A stretch of 64,000 nucleotides of DNA from positions 23,464,759-23,528,758 of the forward strand of contig CM047428.1 in NCBI GenBank assembly GCA_026168455.1. Reading direction: 5' to 3'. Source of the stretch: Theocolax elegans (Eukaryota; Arthropoda; Insecta; Hymenoptera; Cerocephalidae). A program made the translations under genes and the position numbers. Below the pieces are notes generated by a model. It ran no database searches. It had not been told where the DNA came from and worked only from the letters and a program-made list of their open reading frames with translations. Positions 1-13,000 of this stretch are shown one piece after another. How positions within the stretch are numbered: position 1 is the first letter of the stretch; each line of letters begins with the position of its first letter.

Positions 1-38
1 ATCAACACAAAACGGCTCCACAAAATTCCTCCCGATAC
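1..38 (-). CDS. Possible partial exon running off the left edge
   Basis: On the minus strand a good 3' splice site ends at 39-40: a TTTGAC branch-like motif, then eight T and GCAG, followed by GTATCGGGAGG. An exon beginning at 38 would leave the window after 38 nt. If it follows the exon at 6958-7052, which ends in phase 0, it would start VSGGILWSRF. A second frame stops near the edge and a third stays open. The acceptor is visible directly; that the exon is used, and that it belongs to the same gene, is inference. It could equally be an unused polypyrimidine-AG site. Confidence 0.22.
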
Positions 39-39
39 C

Positions 40-1382
40 TGCAAAAAAAACCGTCAAACGTATTATATATGACAACACATCCCCGAATTCGCACAACGGC
101 AGAACCAGTTCTCCTCCCTTTGTTTTTCACGAACCCTTCGCCTCGGGTTTTTTTTCTTCGTCTCTGTCGCAAACCGTCGCATCTTCGAAGAGGATTTGGC
201 TTTTGACTCGCGCAGTGAAAAATAAGCAAGCGAATATTTTTCCGTGCGATTAAATACAATATGAAAAGTCGAGGTACATATTTTATTGTTAGAATTATAT
301 GCTCGAGATATAATTGCAATTGTATAATTTTTAATGAAGATTAATGGATTACCCGTATATTATTAAATTCCATCTCTCGTACCTATTTTTATACTTATAA
401 ATTTATTTTTTGTATACCTTAACTCACATTAAAATTGTGCCGAGTATTCGAGTGCATAAAAATATTAATATATAATTTTACTTATTTGAAAGTTCAAATA
501 AACGAGCGTTCTTTTAAAACATTAAATGTTTAACGTCATTTTACATTATTGCATTTATTAATTCATTTCAAAAAATTCATATAGTAATATGATATGAATA
601 TCTTTATGAATTTTTTTCTCTGAAACTATTAACCTCAAGAGAAAATTAATACAGATATTTTTTATTGCAAATGAAAAGTAGAATTTACTAGTAATTTTTA
701 AATTGTTAACTATCTTGAATTGAAAACATTTATGTTCATCGGCAACTGACAGCCATGTTGAACTTTTTTATTTTTGTAGTTAGCTTTACATAAAATTGAG
801 TATATCATTTATTTCATTAATTTTATTAATAAGTCACTTGGTACATACAAAGTAAATGTAATTAGAAGTATCTGTGATTATTTCCAGTTATATCAATTGT
901 GCCGAACAATGTCAAAAATCAAAATATTTGATTTTTTAGTGACTGAAGGTTAGTAAAAGTGCAATAATATTCAATTAATGGTTATAATTAAAATTTCATT
1001 GAAATCATGATATAATTTCCAATTTTAAAGGTACCTATCATTTTTTTGTAGGATGCATATATTTTGAGTTATAAAGTCATGAAAATTGGTCAAATAAGTG
1101 CAAAACAGGAAGATCTGTGTTTTTTTGGTTATATCTAAAAATTTCTTTACATATTCTAGGTTCAAAAAGGAGTTACTGCGTAGCAGAATATCAATAATTT
1201 TTCATCTGTCGATTTGACATGGAATGTCCCATATATATATAGAATGTTATACTTGTACTATTTTTGTTTTGCTTCTCCTCTACAAGAATATAACAAACCT
1301 TGACAATAATCGATCTCCGTTATATTAAAAAAATAATGATACAGATAATTGACAAGTTTGAAAAACATGTTTCATTATCCAG
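40..1382. other. AT-rich sequence, no gene recognised
   Basis: A GC-richer patch at about 60-215 is followed by very AT-rich DNA. A short start-like reading frame at 909-949 is followed by GTTAGT, and a polypyrimidine-AG lies at 1040-1051, but the frames do not join without a stop. I could not build a convincing exon here. Confidence 0.5.
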
Positions 1383-1691
1383 TATGCGTATTAACGTATA
1401 ATCGTACGGATTACACATTTATAAAACGCGGATTAATACAAAAACTTGCAAAACTTCGCAAGAAAGTTAAAAATTCGATGGGTATTTCAATTGAAACGTG
1501 TATACAGTCTTTTTCATCGCAACTCTTGAAAAATCCATTTAATATATCATTAAAATTGCCGACAATAAAAATAATTCTCGATTTCGAGTATTTAAAGCCG
1601 AGCATTCCTCTGATCGATAAATCAAATGAAACTCAACAGCTCGAAAATACTGAATTGAGAAGGAAAGCGTTGGAATCACGAACAACGGGGA
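1383..1691 (+). CDS. Possible internal exon of a small nested plus-strand gene
   Basis: An open frame lies between an acceptor-like TTTCATTATCCAG (ends 1382) and a donor GTATGT at 1692. It encodes about 102 residues, rich in Lys, Leu and Ile, with a basic amphipathic stretch (GLIQKLAKLRKKVKNS) and a charged tail (TQQLENTELRRKALESR) that could be helical. Codon choice looks more protein-like than neighbouring chance ORFs. The exon would leave one base, which joins in frame to the next candidate exon at 1813. I do not recognise the protein and found no reliable first exon. An ORF of this length is about what chance gives once in a window like this, so the call is weak. Confidence 0.25.
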
Positions 1692-1812
1692 GTATGTGCG
1701 TTTGAAATATATGTGAAACGAAATATCTGCGATGCGAACTTCAGAATTATATATAAGGGTCGAAAAGGTGTATTATACGATCAATATTTTTCTTTTCTCG
1801 ACTGTTATATAG

Positions 1813-1847
1813 ATTATGTCAGAAGCTGGTCAATTACTGCCCGATGA
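1813..1847 (+). CDS. Possible terminal exon joining to 1383-1691
   Basis: A strong polypyrimidine tract (TTTTTCTTTTCTCG) and TATAG ending at 1812 form a good plus-strand acceptor 121 nt after the donor at 1692. Splicing would complete an Asn codon and read NYVRSWSITAR before a TGA at 1845-1847. The short intron length and the in-frame join are what make this pair worth noting. A separate unspliced ORF starting at ATG 1816 overlaps in another frame, so the reading is not unique. Confidence 0.22.
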
Positions 1848-4800
1848 AATTTTTATGCGTCCGGTCTTGTACAGATATAAACCGAAGGTTTTCGCTTTTT
1901 TTAGGTTATTTAAAAAACATCGTTTTTTATCTGGTAAGCAATGATCTCATAAAACGATTACCAGGAATCCCCAGATTATGGAAGATTTTAATTTTGAAAC
2001 ATTATTTTAAATGTGCAATTTAATCCTTAATGTCACTTTTTTTACCCAACAATCGTGAAACTAATTCATCTACTAATACAGATTAACATATCTGAAAAAA
2101 TTTGTAAATATTAAGTTTTTTAAAAAATACATTATAATGATCTTTAACTATCTGTTCTTGGTGGAGGACATTATGAGTTTGAAAGTTAAAAAATAAAAAA
2201 CATGCATAATAATAAATATAAAGACCAATTTTCAATAATACAAATCAAACAATAAACATTCCATCCTGAAAAACATCGTACTAATTATTTCCGATCCCTA
2301 AAAAAAATTCACTACAAATCACTGCACGTGCTAATTATCGAGAACAATTGCCAAGTAAATTCGTGGCAAAACAATGACGTGATCGAGGAAAGGAAAAAAA
2401 AGGTGGGTAAAACCACCTGCAAGAGACACGTCTGAGCTTCCGGTCCCTGCGATCAATCTCTCAAAATTCAAGAGATCGGAAGAACGTGAGGAGAAGCATC
2501 AACCCCGGATTCCGTGAGGAGAAAGAAAACTTAGGTATAGGTATACAGACACAGGAAACAGTCCCTAAGAAACGAAAGAATGCGTTTCCGCCGATTCTCC
2601 CGGAAAACGTATCGAGGTAGTGTACTGTACCTACTTCTTCTCTTCTTTATTTCCTTCGGTTTGGAGATTTTGAAGCGTGTTTCGAGGTTTAATGGGTTGA
2701 ATAATACCATTGTCGACGATGTAGTATTTGTCATTGCTAAAATCTGTGCGTGATTCGATTGTTGCATACTTCATTTATTGGGTTAACGGAGGGGGTTTTA
2801 GTTTACTGTACCTTCCGAGACATTAGGTGGAAAATTGGTAACATATTTTGGATCGTTACTTTATTGTGGTTCGGTAAGGTATACTGTTATTTATTATTGG
2901 CAATATTTAACACTATATACTTTGCTGACTTAGTTTCATAACATATATATTGCTCTTGTTAATGAACTGAATGAGTTTTTGTGTTTTAATCGAGCAAATA
3001 ATTTATAATGATTATTTTTTCTCGAAAATATATATACTTATTACAGTTTATTTATTCATAAAGAGTTTTGTAATAAACTAGTAAATTATTAATTCATAAT
3101 AGTAATAATACGAAATGACGTGCATCAAAATGATAGTAAAAACTAATACTGCAGCTGATTATATGAAAAATATATCTAGAATTTATTTTTGTGCGTATAT
3201 TTAAAATCTCAAAATAAATGTATACATATTTTAACCATCGATTACTAATATTACACATTTATGCAACTAGGTATAAATTAAATTTATACAAGTAATGTGA
3301 ACCATATAACATTTCAGATTTACCTTGATTATTTTCAAAACGTATTTTCAAAATAATTGTTTATAAGATATAAAATAACACGAAATATAAATTAATAAAC
3401 AATGTCAAATGTAGAAGCATCGGTACTAACCTTGAAATACCAACAATATTCCGGAATGATTTTTCGGTTAGCATCTGTCAGAATGTCTAATCCCTGCGTA
3501 ATCCATATGCATATATACGTTTGAAAATAGCAAACAAAAGAGAAATTCAAGGTAAAACACGATCAGGTCTCTAACGAAATTTCATTGTTGACCTGAAGTT
3601 AATCTGATTCGGTTATTAATCTCCGAGAAATATGAATTGTACCGTACCTAATTTCTTGCTAATAATCTAACGATTTTTCAAATTCAGCCTAACGTTATGA
3701 CGAACGCGCAATACTATACCTAAAATTAATGAGATTCGTTATGGCCCATACGCGTGGGAAAATAGAAAATATTGTTTATATACCTTTTATACTCGCCAAA
3801 AAGATACGTCCGAATCTGAATATTTGTATACTGGAAGAGGCGATACACCTTTCTAATCGAAACTGACTGAAAATGTTTATCTCTGTTAGATTCAACGGAC
3901 GAAATAGAAAAACAAAAGTAACACGAACTAGTCGTTTAAGATGTCGTACATGCGAAAGACATAAAAGTGTCTAATCAACGTGGAGTCTCGATGATGACTA
4001 AAAGCAAGGAGACGCTCCTGTGGCACTTTATTAGGCTGTTGGCGTCGCGGAGCGCTCTAATTAAAGCCGCGGAGAGAGTATATATCGACCGAAAAGTCCC
4101 CCGAACCTCTTGGGTACAACGAACCCTTACCTCCTGAATATTCAACAACCTCAAGATGCACAAGGAAAAATTAGCGGATTCGATTGATCGTATTTGAATT
4201 ACCTTTTTCACTTAGATTACTAAGATATATTTCCGATCAACTATCGACCGTGTTAACGTCGCCGATCATCTTGTACATTTTAAAAGAAAAATCATCGTTG
4301 TATAAACTATAAATACATTTTTCCTATCCGGATAATTCGGTTTTCTAACCGAGACACCTTTGTCAAACACCTCTTCCGCCGTGTTTTACACCGATGCACC
4401 CAAAATTAAAAGTAATGAATCAAGCGTAACATATTTTTACGTGTACACCAAGAAGAGACGCGAGGTATAATAAAAAGCAGCGTGTGTGTATATATTCATT
4501 GCCGTGTAATATCGAATCGATCAAAAGTTGTGTCATCCACATTTGTACTGGAAAAGGTAAAGAAACGTTGACACACGATACTTCATATGTGTATATGTAT
4601 GTATATACACGCGAAAAAATAACTCGAATGAAACCGGTAGACAACTCGTTTGTCTCCCGCTGACTGTACGTAATCGATCTCGACCCTCAAAAAAGCTACG
4701 TATGAAAAGCTTCGACGCAGGTTAAATTTCAGGTTCTCTCATCAGAAAAAGCGAATGGAACGAGTATTTTGCCAAGAGTGAAAAATCACCTGTGGACCCA

Positions 4801-6957
4801 ACCGCAATAGATCCTCCCTCTTTTCTCTACAACAATTTTTTGGCTAACCGGTTGTATCAACGGGGTAGAGTATTATTCTGTAATCGATTACCATATTGTT
4901 AAGATTAGGTAATGAAAGATGTTTTGTATCTATGATTGATGTCCCAACGTATTGAAATGCGAATGACGGAAAAATCTACTGATTAATACATTTATCACGT
5001 TGGAGTAAAATGCAAAAGAGATGCATGGTAATTGAACAAGCGGGATCGATGAGTTACTTTACAATGATAATTCGTTTAAACTATTAGTAACCGCATTATT
5101 AAAATATATAGCCATTACTACAAAATTTAAAAGGCAAGAATAATCTACAATTTTTATTCGAAAGAATATTGTCATCTCTAGTCGTTCAATATAACCCACG
5201 AACGTTCGATTCTACTATCAAACGTATAGTTTATCATTTTTCTTCGAGTACGAAAACAAATGTAACGACCATATAAATCAACGAACGAGAATCCAGCAGA
5301 CTGGAGAAGAGAAAAATATCAGTCCCCACTATCGTTTTTCAATCATCCACCCAAAACTATCGTGAGCGAAGAAAAATATTCGACGAACCGGTTATATACA
5401 TATATATGCAACTGTTGACTTGCACATGCACGCACCGAGAGTAATCGATTTCATCCCTTCGCATTGTGATACTAATTTCTTCGTACCCTTCAAGAATATT
5501 CTACAAGTGATTTCTCAAAATGAAATGAAGTCGTTGGTACGTGCACGAAGGGGTCAAAAAAAGGTAGGAATACAATTTATTCGTGAACAAGTCTCGTAAA
5601 TAAAGTATTTTTTTATGCATAATGTAGTTATTGTCCCCTGGAGAAATAATCAGCGGGAGATATAGATTTTAAATGAAAAAAAAATTTCCGTTTCAATGTC
5701 AATGTTATGTATTCTATAGGCTTCAATTGCATGGTTTTTAATATGTGTATTCGGTTATATTATTATTCGATGCATTGAAAATACAGTTTTACCTTGAGAA
5801 CCGTTGGAGATGTTTACTGATAATTTAATATAAGCAATACCAAAAAGACAGTATTTTTTCAAATTAATTGATTCAGTAGCATACGATTATCTAAATTTAT
5901 TGGGTGACCAGTCTCATTGAATCGTAATTACTCCACATCGACACTCGACGCGCATCATCAATCAAATGGAGAGGAAAATGGAAAAAAATAAATAAAAGCG
6001 AATCCATTAAAATCGTAAAAATTTACCCTCAAAACTGACCATCCTTATGATCGTAATCTTAAGTAAAAAAAAAAGAAAGATGCGTTCCGTGAAAACAAAC
6101 GAACCAGTGACCCGTTAAATATTTTGACCGTTTTTCCACGTCTCGTATATACGTCCGTTAGGAGTGTACGTAGAAAAAGTTTGATGAACCTCGGGTTCTT
6201 GATGTCTATTCAGCTGCTGGTCTTGAGCAACGCTTTCACACGGTAGACGAGTTGGCGGGGTCCAGGTGAATTTGCACAAAGCGCCTGTTGAAGGGATCTG
6301 ATCGATGTGGGCTTATAAGACTCGTTTTCAAGGCTCCATGGATTTTTCTCGATCGATTTTTCTCGTTTCCCCCTTTTGGGTCAGAGTACACGCGAATATG
6401 ATAATGAAGTGTGTCGGAAGGAAATTTAGGGGGTTGGTTATTCTTCGAGTGGAACGCACGAGTCACGTTACGTAACGAGATTCTTCTTGGGTGGTGTTTT
6501 TTACTCTTGCAAATGTATTACTTCTCTCTCTCTCTCTCTCTCTTTTTCAATCGTACAAAGAGATCGGGTGATTCAATTCCTTCTTTTTACTGATTGGGCT
6601 ATCGAATCCTGAATTTACTGTACGTACCTCATTTAAATAATGAAATTTGGATTAAGTGGATGAGCTTCGAAGTTTTATAACTTGATTTACGTTTCGGCGT
6701 TGTTTACCTTAATTGCATTGTCGACTCCCTACAATATCATTAGGTAACTAAACTTTTTAGTACTGTAAATTTTCAATTCCCTTAAAACTCATATTATTAC
6801 ATGGATTACACAGCCAAATCTCGTACGTTTTATATTAAAGGTAAAATGCGTTAAAATATAATTCTTTAAGTGGATTATACGGTAGACTGAGTAGAATTTT
6901 TTTTACGAGTCGCAATATACCAAAGGAATTTGAAATAGCTAGGTATGCGGTACTTAC
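1848..6957. other. Intron-like AT-rich sequence with GC-richer islands
   Basis: No gene was recognised. GC-richer patches lie near 2330-2530, 4010-4140 and 6180-6330. A minus-strand GAG/GTAAGG donor-like site lies at about 4130, but no convincing exon body precedes it; it could serve a microexon. The ORFs at 2531-2767, 3975-4211 and 6236-6466 (all minus) have no flanking splice structure that I trust. A (TC)n tract is at 6523-6542. Confidence 0.5.
6523..6542. repeat. (TC)n microsatellite
   Basis: About ten CT units are visible directly, in a pyrimidine-rich context ending in TTTTTC. No function can be read from it. Confidence 0.9.
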
Positions 6958-7052
6958 GACAATGCGATTGGGGGTGACGTCGAGTGGCCGTGCACCGAGT
7001 ACGGGGGTGGCTGGAGCACTGCCTCTTCTGCATGCCTTCTCATATGAAGTGT
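6958..7052 (-). CDS. Internal coding exon, Ser/Pro-rich segment (possible RasGAP-family gene)
   Basis: On the minus strand CACCTGTTTCAG ends at 7053 and forms a good acceptor, and GTAAGTA begins at 6957 and is a near-consensus donor. The 95-nt exon between them is much GC-richer than its surroundings. One frame is open throughout: it takes two bases to complete a codon, then 31 codons, and ends in phase 0. It includes [19 protein letters not shown] followed by VTPNRIV; the RRGS and ATP context is typical of basophilic or proline-directed phosphorylation sites in disordered scaffold regions. From memory only, this resembles the region upstream of the PH/C2/RasGAP domains in insect SynGAP/DAB2IP-like proteins (raskol). 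A second frame (starting TLHMRR) is also open but looks less protein-like. The same strand carries both recursive splice sites. Exon call fairly likely; gene identity unproven. Confidence 0.55.
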
Positions 7053-10000
7053 CTGAAACAGGTGATTACAAAGAATTCGTGAATATCATTATATTACATT
7101 TATATGTTTACTTCCATATCTTAAAAATATTTCTTAAATTTACATAATTTATTGTAAAGTAAAGCAGCTCTTTATAATTAAATACGGGTAAAATTAACAA
7201 ACAAATAGTAATATTGAATTAATAGTATACAAAAACTCATCTTTTAAAAAAAAGAAAAGAAAAACAATTCGAAAATACGTATATATTATATCGAACAATG
7301 AAAATGACACCTAAACCCCACATTTCTAACCGTACACGCATTAAAATAAATAAAGACCTGGAAAAAAAGTGGAGAAAAGTTTATGATCTCTCACCGACAC
7401 TCCTTTTTTTCATTCAGTTCTCATTTTTACTTTCTTGTTAATTTCTATTGAATTATGTTTACTTTGGGGTTGAATCCCAACAAAAAAAATGTGAAAAAAA
7501 GTAAACCGGGAAAATTTATTTTCTCCACCTAATTTTCACTTCACGAGGATCAGCGATTTTCGTGGCCACTAAACAACCTCGACGACAGCACACCCCATTT
7601 CCCAAGCGAGGAAGAGAGAAGAAAAAAATAACAGTAACGCGCAAAGTGGGCAAAATAGGAAATATATGCCACGTCACAATAAAAAATCACCTATCGAAAA
7701 TCCTATCCAGAGGTTTTTTACGCATCCTATTCTCACGCCTCGGAGGTGTGACCCTCGACGCGTAGCAAAAAAAATGGAAACGCGGAAAATTAGAAAGTGA
7801 CAAGCAGTCGGACAGCTAGAGGGAAAGATGGAGCTAAGGAGGGTGAGAACTCGCTTGTGGATTTGTTGAAATATTAAGTTTTATATATTCACACTCAAAT
7901 TATTTAATAATAAAATAAATATTATAATTATGTAACACATATACTTTTTATTGTAAATGTATTAATTGAATATTATCGATTATTGTTGTCACATAAAATA
8001 TATCAAAAATTATAAATAAATTTTAATAATAACCAGGTATATAAATAAATATATCTAAAATAGTCAAATTTTCATTCGAATTATTTAAACTTAAGAATAA
8101 CTTGATAAAAATATATATATAGCGTCAACAGTAGAAAAAAACGTAAAGAAAAATTGCACAAACGAAAAAAAGGTGGCAGTCGTTGCGATAAACATGTGCC
8201 AACGGTTCGACTCAAATCAGGCGTGACTTTCTACGACTCACAATACGGATGTATGAAGGGCCGTGGCTTTGAAAAGCAAAGGAGAGCGAAAGAACAAGCC
8301 AAAAACGTGTAAGAATCGAGACCCTCAAGGCGGTTGTTTTTTTCTCCCGCAGGGGAGGAAATGGTGGAAGGGATTAAGCCGGTGATTTAGGGGCAGTATT
8401 CGCGGGTAAGACTATTAAACTGTAGTATCGTTGATCATCGAATGCGATATGATTTTATACTACGATTGCCGAAATAAATGGCAGATTTTTCCGGTACGTG
8501 TGGTAGCCGATGAAAGTATGATATTTTTTTTAGTATCTTATTGTAACGAAACTTTTATTTTCTGGTTATAATACTTTGTTATAATAGCTTAATTTTTAAA
8601 TACATCTATTTATTATTTTATTTAAAAGTTACACGATTAAACATTCTGCAGAAAATGAGTGAAAATATTCAAGAAGATTTTATCCAACCTGAAAACCTCG
8701 CTACGACTTTCCTTTCGTATACGTATACATTTTTTTTTAACTTTACAATGAAACAATACACAAACGCGACAAAGAGAGTAAAAGCTATATACGAGCTTTT
8801 TTATTTTCTACGCTTCGTTTTTTGTATTCATTGATGATGAATGACGAAAATTTCTAGTTTTCTTTACTTGCTTCTTGGAGTTGGTGGATAACGAGGCTTC
8901 GCGGTTTTGTAAAGCTACGTTTCATTATTTTTACGCGTGCTAATGGTAAACTAGTTTGAATGGAAAGGAAAAGCTCAATTGCACGGAAATAACGTTTGAA
9001 ATGGTAATTATTCTTTTGATTTGTTGGAGTTTGTTCATTACCGCAAGACTTTATAGACACTGGTATACAATAGAGTAATTTTTCAACTTCTTTATGACTA
9101 CATTTGCATTTCTTTATTTACAGCCTTTTAAATCCTTTTAAATAATACAAATGATATATTAATTTGTTTCGAGTATACAAATATATTGTGAATTCTTGGA
9201 CGAGTATAAAAATTTTTAACATTTTTAAGGTTATATGATAAATAATTGTTATAATTATAAACATAAAATGTTTATAATTAAATAAATAATAGAATAACTA
9301 GTACAATAATAGACAGTATAGTAAATTCAATAAAATATTTTATTGAACGTATGTCTAAAAAAATAATTGTTAGAAATTAAGAAATGTTTGTTAAAGGAGA
9401 AGAAGTTTTAACTGTAAGAAAGATAATAGGCTTATTTAAAACTATAAAAAATATATTACTTAGTTTCTAACAGATATTTTTTCAAATGTACTGAATAATA
9501 TTTAATTGAATTAATTAATTTTTTTCACTATTCCGTATTAATATATAAATAAATATTACAAAAAGTTCATATTAACAACAAAGAATCATACATCAGTATA
9601 CGAATGAAAAACTGAAGATTTATAATCCAAGAATCAAAAATGTGTTGATGACCTCGCCAAAGATGAGGCGGCCAAACTCGACACTTACGGGAAAGTACGT
9701 TATGGTCCAGTGACGAGAGTTAATTAACGCCCTCGTCGTTGAAGAAAACCGTCCGTAGAGCACGTATGAGACTTAACGGATTTTTATGGTCACACCGAGA
9801 CTCGATTCATTTAAATGCCACTTCGCCTTTGACTCTCTGGTTTCGCTTTCTTCGTTTCTCCCTTTGCTTTTCTCTACACTTCGAATTTTTTTCCATTGAC
9901 GGTATGGATTTCATTCAATTTGATACTTTTTGTTGTATCGATTGTATAAAGAAAGTGTGATATTTTTGACACTTTACCATTCTGAATATGAATGTTCAAT

Positions 10001-13000
10001 GATAAAATAATAATCTAAATTATTTATTTATAGATTTACATTGAAAATACGATGTATTACAAAATTCTACATTGTTATAGTAAAGCAAAGACTTACATAC
10101 TTGGATTATCGCAATATTTATTATTTTTACTAATTTTTTATGTAAATTACAATAAAGAGATAACTGTATACGGATGAATATTTTTTATAAAATACAGTAT
10201 AAAAAATTACGATAAACCAAGTGTATCCCTAAGTTTGTGTACAATGTAGTAATGTTCATTATACTATTTTTCTCTGTGCAAAATGAAAACCTTAATTCTT
10301 AACTTTGATTAAGATTTTTCATCATTTTAATTTTTAAAAGGTCATTACACCATCAATTCTTAATTAAAAAAAATTAATTATTTAGTATACACTCGTCATT
10401 AGTACACACATACAGTTAGAGTCTGAACCCTTAAAAGTTAAGTCCTTATACAAGCCTCCTCAATCCAAATGCAAATTATAACTTGAGTCTCCCTTAATAC
10501 TCCGCTTCGAAATTCTACTCGCAATGTAAAACAGTCGGCTGTTTAACGTTTCGCAATTGTATGATCGACGCACGTGCTCGGTTAATACGTGTAGTTCATG
10601 TATACGTTGTTACGTAAGGTCGAGCGTAATATAACCATTTAAATTATACTCTCAAAACTTGAAACAAACTTTTGAGTGCTATAAACCGACGCTGTTTAAA
10701 TTAAATAGAACCAATCCAAGTAAATTAATTTACTAACCAAAAACTATTTTTCAATCATCTATTAAAATCAAGGATTTACATATTTAGATAAGACATTAAA
10801 ATTATGTAAAATTTCCATTTGTTAAATTAATTTAAACATTATTTATTTTATAATTATTTATTTATTTTGTAATCATTAATAGATTATTGAACAATATTTT
10901 GGTAATAATATTATAATACGCTTCGAGGTAAGAGTAGCTTCGAATATAGCGATAAAGCTAGTTCAAAAGAAATTAGCCCCTGACGTACGGCAACCAAGAG
11001 AACACCGGTGCAAACTCGGTTATTTTCCAACAGGGGTCATATTTAAAAGATGAAGATTAATGTTCTGCGCGTTTACCAGTGCAATAATAAATAAAGGAAA
11101 CGAATAATCCAGATGAATACAAATCAACAACACTTCCGGCATTTTTCCATCTAAAGTGGTCCAATGGGTTTTAGTCTAGAGCCTTGCATTTACCAAGTCA
11201 TTATATATAAAGGATTGGAAGAGGCTGCGCGATTTAAGGTTAATGGACCGTGAGTAACCTGGCGCTTTCCAATTGATGTGCTACTAAATTAGTCCATTTT
11301 TTTCTCCCCTCTTATTTTTCGAAGATTCGTCCCTATTAGCCGCAAGCTATGTTTATACTTAAACGCTTCTATTTAACATGGTCTGATAGACGAATTAAAC
11401 TACTATTGGATTATTTAATCGAAGAGGATGAATTAACTCGAATTATTGTCCGTTCGAAATTTATAGACTAGATTGTAAAACTTCGACATATTTATGTTGG
11501 AATAGTGGGAAGTTTATAAAAATATTTTACAGGCATTTACGGTCGTGTTTTCGAATCAAATAAACTTAAATTAAAATAAAACTCATTACCGAATGTTAAA
11601 TAGACTGTTCTATAAAAATATTTGTTTGAAACTAAGAAATATTTACTCAAAACGAAAAAAAATTTTTTTTAAAGAAATGTACGGTATTGAGAACTATAAA
11701 ATATTTATTAGTTTCAAACAAGTATTTCGAATGATTGATTTACATTACACTTCTTTTTTCAGTGCATTTATGGCTTCTTTTCTGGAGTATTTTATTGTTC
11801 GGTATGAATTGTCCGCGTAGAAACTTTTTATGAAATACCTAACGAGAATAAAGAAATATAGCTATTATACAAGAATTTATAAATTTCTAATAAAAACATG
11901 ATTTAATAAAAACAAACTAATAGGATATTTCCATGCACTATGGATCTCGAATACCTACAATCTTACAAACGCAAGAAGAATCCAACGAGCGTATGTATGT
12001 AGGTATCTATAAAAAGTTGGATAAAAAACTGAAGCTAAACAGGTGTTCGACAAACTGCAAAACCAAATAAACGACATCGAAGATAAATTACAAAGTATAA
12101 ATTTTCCAAGATGTCGTAATGAGAAAAACTTAACGAACTCTATACCAAAGCAGTAAAAAAATATATATTACTTCTGATACATCATTCGCAAGAAATCTTG
12201 CGCAATTAGCTCGGTGAAATTCTAATTTTCAATCAACTTCCTACATATGGGATCGATGGTTAAAACCGGTAATCGCATTTACTTACTATTAACTCAACAG
12301 GTGGCACTGATCGCGTGTGCGTGTGTAAATTTTAGGGGGAAAAAATGCGAATAAACTGCAACGAGTGATATTCGTTCAGGACGAAATCGTAAAGCCATAC
12401 CTGTCTCTTAACGATCAAATTGTTGGACATAGTTATCCTGCTTTATTGGATATATTACACGATGATTGCAGGATGCGCGTAATAAATATGTAATCTCGTA
12501 CGATACCAAATTTTTAATCGTACAATTAATGAACTGAAATTGACGAAGTTTCCTTGTTGTTTAAGTGATTTCCAATTCATGAGATGGATTAACTGTATAG
12601 AGGATGCGCGTATAGGGATTTTTCCTCAATGGATATTAAAAATTTTGTGGTTAAGAATAAACGGACATTACTTTTATACGATGTTAAAGGATTTGAATCG
12701 TTAACATCTTTCCCGCTAGGATATTGAAATAAATAATGGATAATTTTTTCTCAGGTGACGTTTAAAACTTAAATGCAATAATTTCTCCTGAAGCATGCGG
12801 GAAAGCTTGGTACTTTATTGGAATGTAGAGGATATCTACTGATATTAAATAATCAATAACAGTTGAACAAACATTTACAAAAAATCTATTCGTCTAAAAA
12901 AATAAGATTTATTTTTACTAGATCCGTGAATAACAAGTAAAACGCAACTTTCGTTCAAAACACAATTGATAAAAAAATTTGATAACTGCATATAAACACA

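Noticed and set aside
2425..2510. Words resembling Illumina adapter ends (AAGAGACACGTCTGAGCTTC and AGATCGGAAGAACGTGAGG)
   Set aside because: Both matches break after a few bases and sit inside continuous ordinary genomic sequence; most likely coincidence.
4128..4170. Minus-strand GAG/GTAAGG donor with a TTTTTCCTTGTGCATC tract upstream
   Set aside because: The implied exon is only about 19 nt; too short to support from sequence alone.
7460..7480. GGTTGAATCCC resembling a tRNA B box
   Set aside because: No A box or cloverleaf could be found at suitable distance.
12745..12765. Plus-strand TTTTTTCTCAG/GTGACG as a recursive splice site
   Set aside because: The donor half has C at +5 and the strand is opposite to the other splice evidence.
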